NCBI RefSeq assembly: GCF_042663585.1
Contig: NZ_JBHTAN010000006.1
Span: forward strand, 2,294,001-2,358,000
DNA from: Natranaeroarchaeum sp042663585
Lineage (GTDB): Archaea > Halobacteriota > Halobacteria > Halobacteriales > Natronoarchaeaceae
DNA: 64,000 nt
Direction: 5' to 3'
In this document: in pieces, positions 24,922 through 34,211 of the stretch
Layout: the number at the start of each line of letters is the position of its first letter
Numbering within the stretch: position 1 is the stretch's first letter
The notes under the pieces: generated by a model
What the model was told of the DNA's origin: nothing
The model's input: only the letters and a program-made list of their open reading frames with translations
Databases searched by the model: none
Program-made: the position numbers and the translations under genes

Positions 24922-25533
24922 ATGACCGAGACACCCGACGTCACCGCAGAACGGCCCGACAGCCCGATTCAGCTAGCCGGCACCGACCACATCTCCGTCA
25001 TCGGTAGCAACGAAGCGGACACCGTCGAGTTCTATCGCGACCTGCTCGGCATGCCGCTAGTGCTTCGCCAGCCCAACCTCGACGACCCCAACCAGACGCA
25101 CCTCTTCTTCGACACCGGCGACGGCCGCATTCTCACGTTCTTCGTCACCGACGAGCGCGACTCGGATCCCCGGCCCCAGCGCCACAGCGTCGGCTCCGTC
25201 CACCATCTCTCCTTCTCGGTCGACCCCGAGCAGTTCGTCGCAACACGCGAGGCGCTCGACGACGCCGGCCACGGCTACAACGAGTTCGACCGGGGCATCT
25301 TCCACTCGCTGTACACCCGCGATCACAACGGCCTCACCATCGAACTCGCGACCGACAAGTTCGACGTGCCCGACGAGCGCCGCGGAGAGGTGCTTGCGAC
25401 CGCCCAGCGTCTGCGCGTCGAAGACGGCGCGGAGTACGCCGAGGAACGTCACCTCGAAGCCGCGCTGGAAGAACTGGGTATCGAGAGCGAGACGTACGAA
25501 CTGCCGGACGCCGACAGCGGCACCGGCCTCTAG
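24922..25533 (+). CDS. VOC-family (glyoxalase/dioxygenase-like) protein
   Basis: 203-aa protein of the vicinal-oxygen-chelate superfamily. A candidate 2-His-1-carboxylate metal set is visible: H in GTDHISVIG, H in SVHHLSFSV and E in LTIELATDKFD. One betaalphabetabetabeta pair spans about residues 20-150, and the C-terminal 50 residues form an extra helical region (RGEVLATAQRLRVEDG). This layout suits extradiol dioxygenase-like or glyoxalase relatives; the substrate is not readable. The ATG at 24922 is preferred over the one at 24904. Confidence 0.8.
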   Translation: MTETPDVTAERPDSPIQLAGTDHISVIGSNEADTVEFYRDLLGMPLVLRQPNLDDPNQTHLFFDTGDGRILTFFVTDERDSDPRPQRHSVGSVHHLSFSVDPEQFVATREALDDAGHGYNEFDRGIFHSLYTRDHNGLTIELATDKFDVPDERRGEVLATAQRLRVEDGAEYAEERHLEAALEELGIESETYELPDADSGTGL

Positions 25534-25664
25534 AACGGGTCGATCAGTTCCAACAGATCGAGCGCACGGTCGACGTACGAGTCGTACTTTCCGCCCTCAT
25601 CGTCCTCCGACTCCTCGTCCTGCTGGCGCTCGGCCATACTCGATTCGTCATTGGGGAGTCTCAT
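25530..25664 (-). CDS. Possible 44-aa acidic small protein
   Basis: Short ORF encoding MRLPNDESSMAERQQDEESE, then a SYVDRALDLLELIDPF ending, with strong haloarchaeal acidic character and a helical C-terminus. Its stop overlaps the stop of the VOC gene by three bases, as real convergent genes do here. A second start at 25637 gives 35 aa. The upstream frame runs into the repeat region and is ignored. Moderate doubt remains. Confidence 0.45.
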   Translation of the reverse strand: MRLPNDESSMAERQQDEESEDDEGGKYDSYVDRALDLLELIDPF

Positions 25665-25745
25665 GAGTGTTGTGCCAGTGACAGATAGCGCAGGAAATGC
25701 AGAACTAGAGGTTTGAACCCGAGGCAAACCTCCGTCCGTTCGGTT

Positions 25746-25903
25746 TGCGTAGTTCAAATCCCTTAGAGGGTATTTACGGCTCACGGAGTGACGAGCACAC
25801 GCTGCGCGGTGCTCGTCGATGTTGTTCGCCGTGGCGCCGCCGACGCCACGAGGTGTCACTCACGGGTTCGTGAAACCGCCGCAAAAGTACGCCCGAGGCG
25901 GGA
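25746..25903 (+). repeat. 158-bp direct repeat unit B, copy 2
   Basis: Second copy of the block at 23981-24138, offset by 1765 bases. It ends in the extra tRNA-Asp 3'-end copy at 25890-25903. Upstream lies a palindrome (25712-25758) with the same TTTGAAC/GTTCAAA outer arms but different inner arms (GCAAACC/GGTTTGC). Confidence 0.9.
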
Positions 25904-25965
25904 CTGAGCGAACGCAGGGCGTTCGCGAAGGTCGGAGCGGCAATGCCGCTCCGGGATTTGAACCC
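25902..25965 (+). repeat. 64-bp repeat unit A, copy 2
   Basis: Second copy of the block at 23893-23956. Here unit A follows unit B, the reverse of their order at the first locus. A third palindrome follows, with GGGATTTGAA (25953-25962) and TTCAAATCCC (25991-26000) perfectly complementary, and inner ACAGC/GCTGT arms. Confidence 0.8.
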
Positions 25966-26062
25966 CGGTCACAGCAAAGCTGTTCCCTGCTTCAAATCCC
26001 TTCTATCGGCGTTTCGCTGACGCAGTGGCTCGCTGCGCTCGCCAATTTGCGTCAGCAGAAAG

Positions 26063-26135
26063 CGCCCGAGGCGGGATTTGAACCCGCGTCACGACCGTGA
26101 CAGGGTCATATGATAGGCCACTACACCACCCGGGC
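26063..26135 (-). tRNA. tRNA-Asp (GTC), copy 2
   Basis: 73-base tRNA identical to the gene at 24270-24342, including the 14-base CGCCCGAGGCGGGA 3' end. The flanking sequence upstream (26136 onward) differs from copy 1, while downstream both loci carry repeat units. A CCTTAAG element on the minus strand about 35 bases upstream is a plausible TATA box. Confidence 0.95.
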
Positions 26136-26430
26136 TTTCGAACGCATCCTATCGTTGCCCAGTCTCGTTCTTAAGGCTTTCCAAATAAAGAGCGTATGGC
26201 ACCGGGAGACAGCCGTGCCACGACGCCACAAACCCTATAAACATCGCTCTTGTAGCGACAGATACTGACAGTCGACAGATCCGTGTGCGTTGACCCGAGT
26301 TTGCCCGCTCCTTCTGGGGCCCGATAGCTGTAAATCCCAACGTACTTGGTAAGCCTTAATAGCCCTGCGTCTTTACGGGCCTGTAGTATCTCGTGATAGC
26401 AGTTTCTCTCTCCGATCAGACCCACAACAC
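26136..26430. promoter_or_regulatory. Promoter region of the rpo operon
   Basis: 295 bases between tRNA-Asp copy 2 and rpoH hold no gene. TATA-like CCTTAATA at 26354-26361 would place the transcript start near 26386, with a leader of about 45 bases. A second element, CTATAAAC at 26235, could drive an earlier start or a short RNA. Confidence 0.5.
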
Positions 26431-26658
26431 ATGGTAGACGTAAGCCAACACGAACTCGTCCCCGAGCACTCAGTCGTCGAGGAAGACGTTCTCGACGAAC
26501 TGCTCGAGGAGTACGACATCGGACGCACAGACCTGCCGAAAATCAAACGGGCGGACCCGGCACTGCCCGATGACGCGGAGGTCGGCGACGTAATCAAGAT
26601 CGTTCGGGACTCGCGGACGACCGATCGAGCCGTCACCTATCGAATGGTGGTTGAATAA
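26431..26658 (+). CDS. rpoH: DNA-directed RNA polymerase subunit H
   Basis: 75-aa archaeal RNA polymerase subunit (RPB5-like C-terminal domain) that contributes to the downstream DNA-binding jaw. Features are HELVPEHSVVEEDVLDELL and the KIKRADPAL segment, ending in KIVRDSRTTDRAVTYRMVVE. Its stop overlaps the rpoB'' start by one base (TAATG), showing tight coupling. It is the first gene of the operon rpoH-rpoB''-rpoB'-rpoA'-rpoA''-nusA. Confidence 0.97.
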   Translation: MVDVSQHELVPEHSVVEEDVLDELLEEYDIGRTDLPKIKRADPALPDDAEVGDVIKIVRDSRTTDRAVTYRMVVE

Positions 26659-28226
26659 TGAATCAGGAAGATAGACGTACGATCTCGCGGGAGTATTTTG
26701 GAAAGGAACGACTCGCAGAACACCACTACCGTTCGTTCAACTCCTTCCTCAATCGAGGGATGCAGCAGGTCGTCGACGAGAAGGAGACGATCGACACCGA
26801 CATCGGTGACAAGGAGGGCGAAGAGCCTGTCCACGTCGAACTCGGCGACGTCCGCGTCGTGACGCCGCGGGTTCGCGAGGCCGACGGTAGCGAAGAACTG
26901 CTCTACCCGCAGGAAGCGCGCCTGCGCAACATCACCTACTCCGCGCCGGTCTTCATGGAGATGGAGATCGTGAAAGGCGATCCGGAAGAGGGCGAAGAGC
27001 GCGTCGTCGACAGCACCGAGACGAAAGTCGGTCGGATGCCCGTCATGGTCGGCTCCGAGAAGTGTAACATCGCCGGCTTCAGCGACGAGGAACTGATCGA
27101 GATCGGCGAGGACCCCGCCGACCCCGGTGGCTACTTCATCGTCAACGGCTCCGAGCGCGTACTGATGACGAGCGAGGACCTCGCGCCGAACAAGATCCTC
27201 GCCGAGTACGACACCAAGTACGGCGACGAGATCCAGGTCGCCAAAACGTTCAGCCAGCGCCGTGGCTACCGCGCTCTCGTGCTCACCGAGCGTACCCGTG
27301 ACGGCCTGCTCGAAGTCTCGTTCCCGTCCGTGTCGGGGAGCGTCAACTTCGTCACGCTCGTTCGCGCGCTCGGACTCGAATCCGACGAGGAGATCGTCCA
27401 CCGCGTCTCCGACGACCCGGAGATCGTGAAGTTCATGCTCGAAAACCTGGAGGCCGCCGACGTCCAGACGACCGAAGGGGCAATCGAGACGCTGGGCGAG
27501 CGCGTCGCCTCCGGCCAGGGCAAGAACTACCAGCTCAAACGCGCCAACTACGTTATCGACCGCTACCTGCTTCCGCACCTCCACGAGGAGGGCGTCGAGG
27601 AGGAGGACGTCCGTATCAACAAGGCCTATTACCTCTGCCGGATGGCGGAGGCCTGCTTCGAGCTAGCGCTTGGCCGCCGCGAATCCGACGACAAGGACCA
27701 CTACGCCAACAAGCGTCTGAAGGTCAGCGGCGACCTGATGAAAGACCTGTTCCGGACCGCGCTGAACAAGCTCGCACGGGACGTCAAATACCAGCTCGAA
27801 CGCGCCAACATGCGGAATCGTCAGCTCTCCGTGAACACGGTCGTCCGCTCTGACGTGCTGACCGAGCGGCTCGAACACCCGATTGCGACCGGGAACTGGG
27901 TCGGAGGCCGCTCCGGCGTCTCACAGTTGGTCGATCGGACCGACTTCATGGGCGTGCTCTCTCACCTCCGCCGACTGCGCTCGCCGCTCTCGCGCAGTCA
28001 GCCACACTTCGAGGCGCGGGACCTGCACGCCACGCAGTGGGGCCGTATCTGTCCCTCCGAGACCCCCGAGGGACCGAACTGTGGGCTGGTGAAGAACTTC
28101 GCGCAAGCGATGGAACTCTCACAGGACGTCGAGGACGAAAAGGAACTGAAACGAGAACTCGCCTCTATGGGTGTCGAGGGGATCCCCGGCATCGAGGGCG
28201 TCGACAGACGAGTGGAGAGTGACTGA
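26658..28226 (+). CDS. rpoB2: DNA-directed RNA polymerase subunit B'' (N-terminal beta part)
   Basis: 522-aa N-terminal half of the second-largest subunit; the split into B'' and B' is typical of euryarchaeal lineages including haloarchaea. Recognisable blocks are ISREYFGKERLAEHHYRSFN at the start, the GGYFIVNGSERVL region, and near the end GRICPSETPEGPNCGLVKN (fork-loop region, part of the active-site cleft). It works in trans with B'. Confidence 0.97.
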   Translation: MNQEDRRTISREYFGKERLAEHHYRSFNSFLNRGMQQVVDEKETIDTDIGDKEGEEPVHVELGDVRVVTPRVREADGSEELLYPQEARLRNITYSAPVFMEMEIVKGDPEEGEERVVDSTETKVGRMPVMVGSEKCNIAGFSDEELIEIGEDPADPGGYFIVNGSERVLMTSEDLAPNKILAEYDTKYGDEIQVAKTFSQRRGYRALVLTERTRDGLLEVSFPSVSGSVNFVTLVRALGLESDEEIVHRVSDDPEIVKFMLENLEAADVQTTEGAIETLGERVASGQGKNYQLKRANYVIDRYLLPHLHEEGVEEEDVRINKAYYLCRMAEACFELALGRRESDDKDHYANKRLKVSGDLMKDLFRTALNKLARDVKYQLERANMRNRQLSVNTVVRSDVLTERLEHPIATGNWVGGRSGVSQLVDRTDFMGVLSHLRRLRSPLSRSQPHFEARDLHATQWGRICPSETPEGPNCGLVKNFAQAMELSQDVEDEKELKRELASMGVEGIPGIEGVDRRVESD

Positions 28227-28227
28227 T

Positions 28228-30060
28228 ATGAGCCAACAACAAGAACGCGAAGCGAAGGTGTACGTCAACGGAAGTCTGGTCGGAACACATCCCGAGCCCG
28301 AACGGCTCGCGGATCAGATCCGAGAGGCCCGCCGCCGCGGCGAGGTCAGCGAGATGGTCAACGTCTCGGTCGACCAGCGAACCCGGGAAGTGATCGTCAA
28401 CGCGGACGCGGGCCGTGCCCGTCGCCCGCTGCTCGTCGTCACCGACGGCGACACGCTCGTCTCCGACGAGGAGATAGAGGCCCTCGAAGAGGGCGAACTC
28501 GAGTTCGAGGATCTCGTCGAGATGGGCTACGTCGAGTTCATCGACGCCGAGGAGGAAGAGGACATCTACGTCGCCGTCGACGAGGACGATGTGACCGAGG
28601 ATCACACCCACATGGAGATCGACCCGCAACTGATCTTCGGGATCGGTGCAGGGATGATCCCCTACCCCGAGCACAACGCCAGCCCGCGAATTACGATGGG
28701 CGCAGGGATGATCAAGCAGTCGCTCGGTCTCCCCTCCGCGAACTACCGGATCCGACCGGACACGCGCCAGCACCTCCTGCACTACCCGCAGCTATCGATG
28801 GTCAAGACCCAGACCACCGAGCAGATCGGCTACGACGACCGACCGGCGGCACAGAACTTCGTCGTCGCCGTCATGTCGTATGAAGGGTTCAACATCGAGG
28901 ACGCACTGGTGATGAATCAGGGATCGGTCGACCGCGCACTCGCCCGCTCGCACTTCTTCCGAACCTACGAGGGCGAAGAACGGCGCTATCCCGGCGGTCA
29001 GGAGGACCGCTTCGAGATTCCCGACGATGACGTCCGCGGCGCACGTGGCGAGGACGCCTACACGCATCTGGACGAGGACGGCCTCGTCAACCCCGAGACG
29101 CGCGTCGACGAGAACTCCGTGCTGCTCGGCAAGACGAGTCCACCGCGATTCCTCGAAGAGCCGGACGACATGGGCGGTCTCAGCCCGCAGAAACGCCGCG
29201 AAACCAGCGTCACCATGCGCTCGGGCGAGGATGGTGTCGTCGACACTGTCACGCTGATGGAGGGCGAGGACGGGTCCAAACTCTCGAAGGTCTCGGTTCG
29301 GGACGAGCGGATTCCCGAACTCGGCGACAAGTTCGCGAGCCGACACGGTCAGAAAGGTGTCGTCGGCCATCTCGCGCCCCAGGAGGACATGCCGTTCACC
29401 GAGGAGGGCGTCGTCCCGGACCTGCTCGTCAATCCGCACGCACTGCCGTCGCGGATGACGGTCGGGCACATCCTGGAGATGATCGGCGGCAAGGTCGGTT
29501 CGATGGAGGGCCGCCGTGTCGACGGGACGCCGTTTACCGGCGAGGACGAGAGCGAACTCCGCGGGATGCTCGAAGAACACGGCTTCCAGTCCTCTGGCAA
29601 AGAGACCATGTACTCCGGCATCTCCGGTGAGAAGATCGAGGCCGAGATCTTCGTCGGCACCATCTTCTACCAGAAACTCTACCACATGGTGTCGAACAAA
29701 CTGCACGCCCGCTCGCGCGGGCCGGTGCAGGTCCTGACTCGGCAGCCAACCGAGGGACGTGCCCGCGAAGGCGGACTCCGTATCGGAGAGATGGAACGGG
29801 ACGTCTTCATCGGTCACGGCGCGGCAATGACGCTCAAGGAACGACTCCTCGACGAGTCCGACCGCGAAGAGGTGTACATCTCCGCCGAGACGGGGATGGT
29901 CGCCGTCAACGACGTCAACCAGAACCGCGTATACGACCAGCTTACCGGGGACGAAAGCGACATTCACAAGATCGAGATCAGCTATGCGTTCAAACTGCTG
30001 CTCGACGAGATGATGGCGCTTGGCATCCGGCCCCGACTCAAACTGGAGGATGCAGTCTAA
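28228..30060 (+). CDS. rpoB1: DNA-directed RNA polymerase subunit B' (C-terminal beta part)
   Basis: 610-aa C-terminal half of the second-largest subunit. It contains the hybrid-binding and wall domains, including GYDDRPAAQNFVVAVMSYEGFNIEDA, the KFASRHGQKGVVG catalytic-core block and the zinc-free C-terminal clamp with RGPVQVLTRQPTEGRAREGG. The ATG at 28228 (MSQQQEREAKVYVN) is chosen. It starts one base after the B'' stop. Confidence 0.97.
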   Translation: MSQQQEREAKVYVNGSLVGTHPEPERLADQIREARRRGEVSEMVNVSVDQRTREVIVNADAGRARRPLLVVTDGDTLVSDEEIEALEEGELEFEDLVEMGYVEFIDAEEEEDIYVAVDEDDVTEDHTHMEIDPQLIFGIGAGMIPYPEHNASPRITMGAGMIKQSLGLPSANYRIRPDTRQHLLHYPQLSMVKTQTTEQIGYDDRPAAQNFVVAVMSYEGFNIEDALVMNQGSVDRALARSHFFRTYEGEERRYPGGQEDRFEIPDDDVRGARGEDAYTHLDEDGLVNPETRVDENSVLLGKTSPPRFLEEPDDMGGLSPQKRRETSVTMRSGEDGVVDTVTLMEGEDGSKLSKVSVRDERIPELGDKFASRHGQKGVVGHLAPQEDMPFTEEGVVPDLLVNPHALPSRMTVGHILEMIGGKVGSMEGRRVDGTPFTGEDESELRGMLEEHGFQSSGKETMYSGISGEKIEAEIFVGTIFYQKLYHMVSNKLHARSRGPVQVLTRQPTEGRAREGGLRIGEMERDVFIGHGAAMTLKERLLDESDREEVYISAETGMVAVNDVNQNRVYDQLTGDESDIHKIEISYAFKLLLDEMMALGIRPRLKLEDAV

Positions 30061-30061
30061 C

Positions 30062-33022
30062 ATGAACGTAGAAACACCAAAAGAGCTCGGCGGCATCGAG
30101 TTCGGGCTCATGGATCCGGAGACGTACCGCGATATGTCCGTCACGAAGGTCATCACGGCGGACACCTACGACGACGACGGGTTCCCCATCGACATGGGGC
30201 TGATGGACCCGCGACTCGGCGTAATCGACCCCGGACTCGAATGTCCGAGCTGTGGCCAGCATTCGGGCTCGTGCCCGGGTCACTTCGGTCACATCGAACT
30301 CGCCGCCCCGGTCATCCACGTCGGCTTCACGAAGCTCATCCGACGTCTACTGCGTGGGACCTGTCGTGACTGCTCGAAGCTACTGCTGACCGAGGACGAG
30401 AAAGAGGAGTTCCACGACGAACTGGAGACCACGAAGAAGCTGAGCAACGACGTCAACGACGTCACCAAGGCCGGGATCCGCCAGGCTCGCAAGAAGGATG
30501 TCTGCCCCCACTGTGGCGAGCAGCAGTACGACATCAACCACGAGAAACCGACGACCTACTACGAGGTCCAGCAGGTGCTCACCAGCGAGTACCCACAGCT
30601 GATCTCCGCGGCAATGCAGGGAGACGAAGAAGAGGACCGCGATCCGATGCCGCCCCAGGATCTGGCCGACAAGACCGGCATCGACCTCTCCCGAGTCAAC
30701 GACATTCTCGGCGGCGAGTTCCGGCCGCGCGAAGACGACCGGAAAGCCATCGAGAAAGCACTCGACCTCGACCTGACCGAGGAGGACATGAACAAGCTAA
30801 TGCCCAGCGACATCCGGGACTGGTTCGAGGCTATCCCGGACGAGGACATCGAGGTACTGGGAATCAACTCCGAGCGCTCGCGCCCGGAATGGATGATTCT
30901 CACTGTGCTGCCAGTGCCGCCGGTGACCGCACGCCCCTCGATTACCCTGGACAACGGTCAGCGTAGCGAGGACGACCTGACCCACAAACTGGTCGACATC
31001 ATCCGCATCAACCAGCGGTTCATGGAGAACCGTGAGGCGGGTGCACCGCAGTTGATTATCGAGGACCTCTGGGAACTGCTCCAGTACCACGTCACCACGT
31101 TCATGGACAACGAGATCAGCGGGACGCCGCCGGCGCGACACCGCTCCGGTCGCCCGCTGAAGACGCTTTCACAGCGACTCAAAGGGAAGGAGGGTCGCTT
31201 CCGAGGCAGCCTCTCCGGGAAGCGCGTGAACTTCTCGGCCCGAACCGTCATCTCGCCGGACCCGACGCTCAGCCTCAACGAAGTCGGCGTCCCGGACCAC
31301 GTCGCAAAGGAGATGACCCAGACGATGAACGTCACCGAGCGCAACCTCCGGCAGGCCCGACAGTACGTCTCGAACGGGCCCGAAGGCCACCCCGGTGCGA
31401 ACTACGTCAAGCGACCTGACGGTCGCCGACTGAAGGTGACCGAGAAGAACTGCGAGGAACTCGCCGAGAAGGTCGAGTCCGGTTGGGAGGTCAACCGTCA
31501 CCTGGTCGACGGCGACATCATCATCTTCAACCGACAGCCGTCGCTACACCGGATGTCCATCATGGCGCACGAAGTCGTCGTGATGCCGTACAAGACGTTC
31601 CGACTGAACACCGTTGTCTGTCCGCCGTACAACGCTGACTTTGACGGCGACGAGATGAACATGCACGCCCTCCAGAACGAGGAGGCCCGTGCGGAGGCAC
31701 GCGTCCTGATGCGGGTTCAGGAACAGATCCTCAGCCCGCGCTTCGGTGAGAACATCATCGGCGCGATTCAGGACCACATCTCCGGAACGTACCTGCTGAC
31801 GAACGATAACCCACACTTCAACGAGACGCAGGCACTGGACCTGCTTCGTGCGACACACGTCGACGAACTGCCGCCCGAGGACGGCGTCGAGGACGGCAAA
31901 CCGTACTGGACGGGTCGACAGCTGTTCTCCGAACTGCTGCCCGATGACCTCAACCTCGAGTTCATGTCCTCGGCGGGCGACGACGTGCTCATCGAGAACG
32001 GCCAACTCGTCAAGGGAACGATCGACGAGGACGGCGTCGGCGCGTTCGGCGGCGAAATCGTCGACACCGTCACGAAGGTCCACGGCGAGACACGAGCCCG
32101 ACAGCTGATCAACGAGATCGCCGCGCTCGCGATGCGCTCGATCATGCACTTCGGGTTCTCGATTGCGATCGACGACGAGACGGTCTCCTACGACGCGCGC
32201 GAGCGGATCAGCGAGACGATTGACGACGCCTACGACCGCGTCGAAGAGCTGATCGAGACCTACGAGGCGGGCGAACTCGAATCCCTGCCCGGTCGAACGG
32301 TCCACGAGACCCTCGAGATGAAGATCATGCAGACGCTGGGCAAGGCGCGTGACAACGCCGGAGACATCGCCGAAGAGCACTTCGACGACGACAATCCGGC
32401 CGTCATCATGGCCGAGTCCGGTGCGCGTGGGTCGATGCTGAACCTGACCCAGATGGCCGGCTGTGTCGGCCAGCAGGCAGTTCGTGGCGAGCGGATCAAC
32501 CGCGGCTACGAGGACCGGACGCTCTCTCACTACAAGCCAAACGACCTCTCGGCGGACGCACACGGCTTCGTCGAGCACTCGTACACGGAAGGCCTGGACC
32601 CGCGGGAGTTCTTCTTCCACGCGATGGGTGGCCGTGAGGGCCTGGTCGACACGGCAGTCCGGACGTCCAAGTCCGGCTACCTCCAGCGCCGGCTGATCAA
32701 CGCTCTCTCCGAACTCGAAACGCAGTACGACGGCACTGTCCGGGACACCTCGGACACCATCGTCCAGTTCGAGTTCGGCGAGGACGGCACCAGTCCGGTG
32801 AAGGTCTCCTCACACGCGGATAACGAGATCGATGTCGAGGATATCGCCGACCAGATCGTCGAGGCGGAGTTCGCCGACGACACCGAGAAAGAACAGTTCA
32901 TGGGCCGCGAGGAACCGCCGACGAACCTCTCGGAACACTCCGACGCGCGGCGCATCCAGCCGCCGATGACGGAGCCGGAGAGTGAGCCTGAACCGGCAGC
33001 CACGGAGGTGGACGATGACTGA
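30062..33022 (+). CDS. rpoA1: DNA-directed RNA polymerase subunit A'
   Basis: 986-aa N-terminal part of the largest subunit. The absolutely conserved NADFDGD at 524-530 binds the catalytic Mg. N-terminal zinc ligands are in LECPSCGQHSGSCPGHFGHI, and VCPHCGEQ supplies another cysteine pair. The bridge-helix region and trigger loop are at the C-terminal end, while the remainder is in A''. The ATG at 30062 (MNVETPKELGG) lies one base after the rpoB1 stop. Confidence 0.97.
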   Translation: MNVETPKELGGIEFGLMDPETYRDMSVTKVITADTYDDDGFPIDMGLMDPRLGVIDPGLECPSCGQHSGSCPGHFGHIELAAPVIHVGFTKLIRRLLRGTCRDCSKLLLTEDEKEEFHDELETTKKLSNDVNDVTKAGIRQARKKDVCPHCGEQQYDINHEKPTTYYEVQQVLTSEYPQLISAAMQGDEEEDRDPMPPQDLADKTGIDLSRVNDILGGEFRPREDDRKAIEKALDLDLTEEDMNKLMPSDIRDWFEAIPDEDIEVLGINSERSRPEWMILTVLPVPPVTARPSITLDNGQRSEDDLTHKLVDIIRINQRFMENREAGAPQLIIEDLWELLQYHVTTFMDNEISGTPPARHRSGRPLKTLSQRLKGKEGRFRGSLSGKRVNFSARTVISPDPTLSLNEVGVPDHVAKEMTQTMNVTERNLRQARQYVSNGPEGHPGANYVKRPDGRRLKVTEKNCEELAEKVESGWEVNRHLVDGDIIIFNRQPSLHRMSIMAHEVVVMPYKTFRLNTVVCPPYNADFDGDEMNMHALQNEEARAEARVLMRVQEQILSPRFGENIIGAIQDHISGTYLLTNDNPHFNETQALDLLRATHVDELPPEDGVEDGKPYWTGRQLFSELLPDDLNLEFMSSAGDDVLIENGQLVKGTIDEDGVGAFGGEIVDTVTKVHGETRARQLINEIAALAMRSIMHFGFSIAIDDETVSYDARERISETIDDAYDRVEELIETYEAGELESLPGRTVHETLEMKIMQTLGKARDNAGDIAEEHFDDDNPAVIMAESGARGSMLNLTQMAGCVGQQAVRGERINRGYEDRTLSHYKPNDLSADAHGFVEHSYTEGLDPREFFFHAMGGREGLVDTAVRTSKSGYLQRRLINALSELETQYDGTVRDTSDTIVQFEFGEDGTSPVKVSSHADNEIDVEDIADQIVEAEFADDTEKEQFMGREEPPTNLSEHSDARRIQPPMTEPESEPEPAATEVDDD

Positions 33023-34211
33023 GCGACTGGAGTTCGACATCAGCAACGACGAGGAGGCGATCGTCGAGGACACCGACCTGCCCCGCCGACTCAAGAACAA
33101 GGTCTACGAGACGCTCGAAGAGCGCGACCTGAGCATCGAAGAGGCAAACGACATCGTCACCGTCGTCGAGAACCGATATCTCGACACGCGGATCGATCCG
33201 CTCGACCCCGTCGGGACCGTCAGCGCCCAGTCGATCGGGGAGCCCGGAACGCAGATGACCATGAACACGTTCCACTACGCGGGTGTCGCGGAGATCGACG
33301 TGACGCAGGGACTGCCGCGACTGATCGAACTCGTCGACGCGCGGAAAGAGCCCGATACGCCGACGATGACGGTCCACCTCGAGGACGAGTACGCGGAGGA
33401 CCGCGAGAAAGCCCACGAGGTCGTCTGGAACCTCGAAGCGACGAAGATCCTCGCGCTCGGTGACGTCTCGACGAACGTCGCGGACATGCGCGTGCGGATC
33501 GACCTCAACGAGGACACGCTCGAAGAGCGAATGATCGAGCCCGAAGGCATCGCCGATACGATCGAGGCGAACCTCGGCGTCGAGACGATCCAGGACGGAT
33601 CGGTCATCCAGTTCGGCCCGAAAGAGCCCAGCTATCGTGACCTGCTCCAGCTCGTCGAGGAGCTTCGCGAGATCACGTTCAAGGGGATCGAGGAGATCTC
33701 CCGGGTCGTCATCCGGAAGGAGGAAACCGAGGACGGCGAGGAGTTCGTCCTCTACACCGAGGGATCGGCCTTCGGCGACGCACTCGCCATCGAGGGCGTC
33801 GATTCCTCTCGCGTGACGACCAACAACATCCACGAAGTGAATCGGAACCTCGGCATCGAGGCCACTCGCGAGGCCATCATCAACGAGACGATGGACACGC
33901 TCGAAGAGCAGGGTCTGGACGACGTGAACGTCCGGCATCTGATGCTGGTCGCCGACATGATGACGAACCCCGGGACGGTCGAGTCGATCGGCCGACACGG
34001 CATCTCCGGCAACAAGGACAGCGTGCTCGCTCGCGCGGCGTTCGAGGTGACGGTGAACCACCTGCTCGACGCCGCGATCCATGGCGAGGTCGACGACCTC
34101 GACGGCGTCACGGAGAACGTCATCGTCGGGAAGCCGATCAAACTCGGCACCGGCGACGTCGACCTCCGGATGGGTTCGTTTAGCCCGGACGTCGAGACGA
34201 GTTCCGACTGA
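33015..34211 (+). CDS. rpoA2: DNA-directed RNA polymerase subunit A''
   Basis: 398-aa C-terminal part of the largest subunit. It carries the cleft and jaw elements, with SAQSIGEPGTQMTMNTFHYAGV (trigger-loop and downstream region) near residue 75 and the DMMTNPGTVESIGRHGISG block near the end. Its start overlaps the end of rpoA' by 8 bases in a different frame, so translation is coupled. It ends TGATG, overlapping nusA. Confidence 0.97.
   Translation: MTERLEFDISNDEEAIVEDTDLPRRLKNKVYETLEERDLSIEEANDIVTVVENRYLDTRIDPLDPVGTVSAQSIGEPGTQMTMNTFHYAGVAEIDVTQGLPRLIELVDARKEPDTPTMTVHLEDEYAEDREKAHEVVWNLEATKILALGDVSTNVADMRVRIDLNEDTLEERMIEPEGIADTIEANLGVETIQDGSVIQFGPKEPSYRDLLQLVEELREITFKGIEEISRVVIRKEETEDGEEFVLYTEGSAFGDALAIEGVDSSRVTTNNIHEVNRNLGIEATREAIINETMDTLEEQGLDDVNVRHLMLVADMMTNPGTVESIGRHGISGNKDSVLARAAFEVTVNHLLDAAIHGEVDDLDGVTENVIVGKPIKLGTGDVDLRMGSFSPDVETSSD

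Noticed and set aside
23773..26062. Possible CRISPR array because of repeated hairpins
   Set aside because: Repeats are long and few, without regular short spacers, and no cas genes are near.
28792..30165. Minus-strand frame of 457 codons opposite rpoB'
   Set aside because: Antisense to a core RNA polymerase gene with intact motifs.
31544..32620. Minus-strand frame of 358 codons opposite rpoA'
   Set aside because: Antisense shadow of rpoA' without recognisable domains.
32898..34082. Minus-strand frame of 394 codons opposite rpoA''
   Set aside because: Antisense shadow of rpoA'' without recognisable domains.
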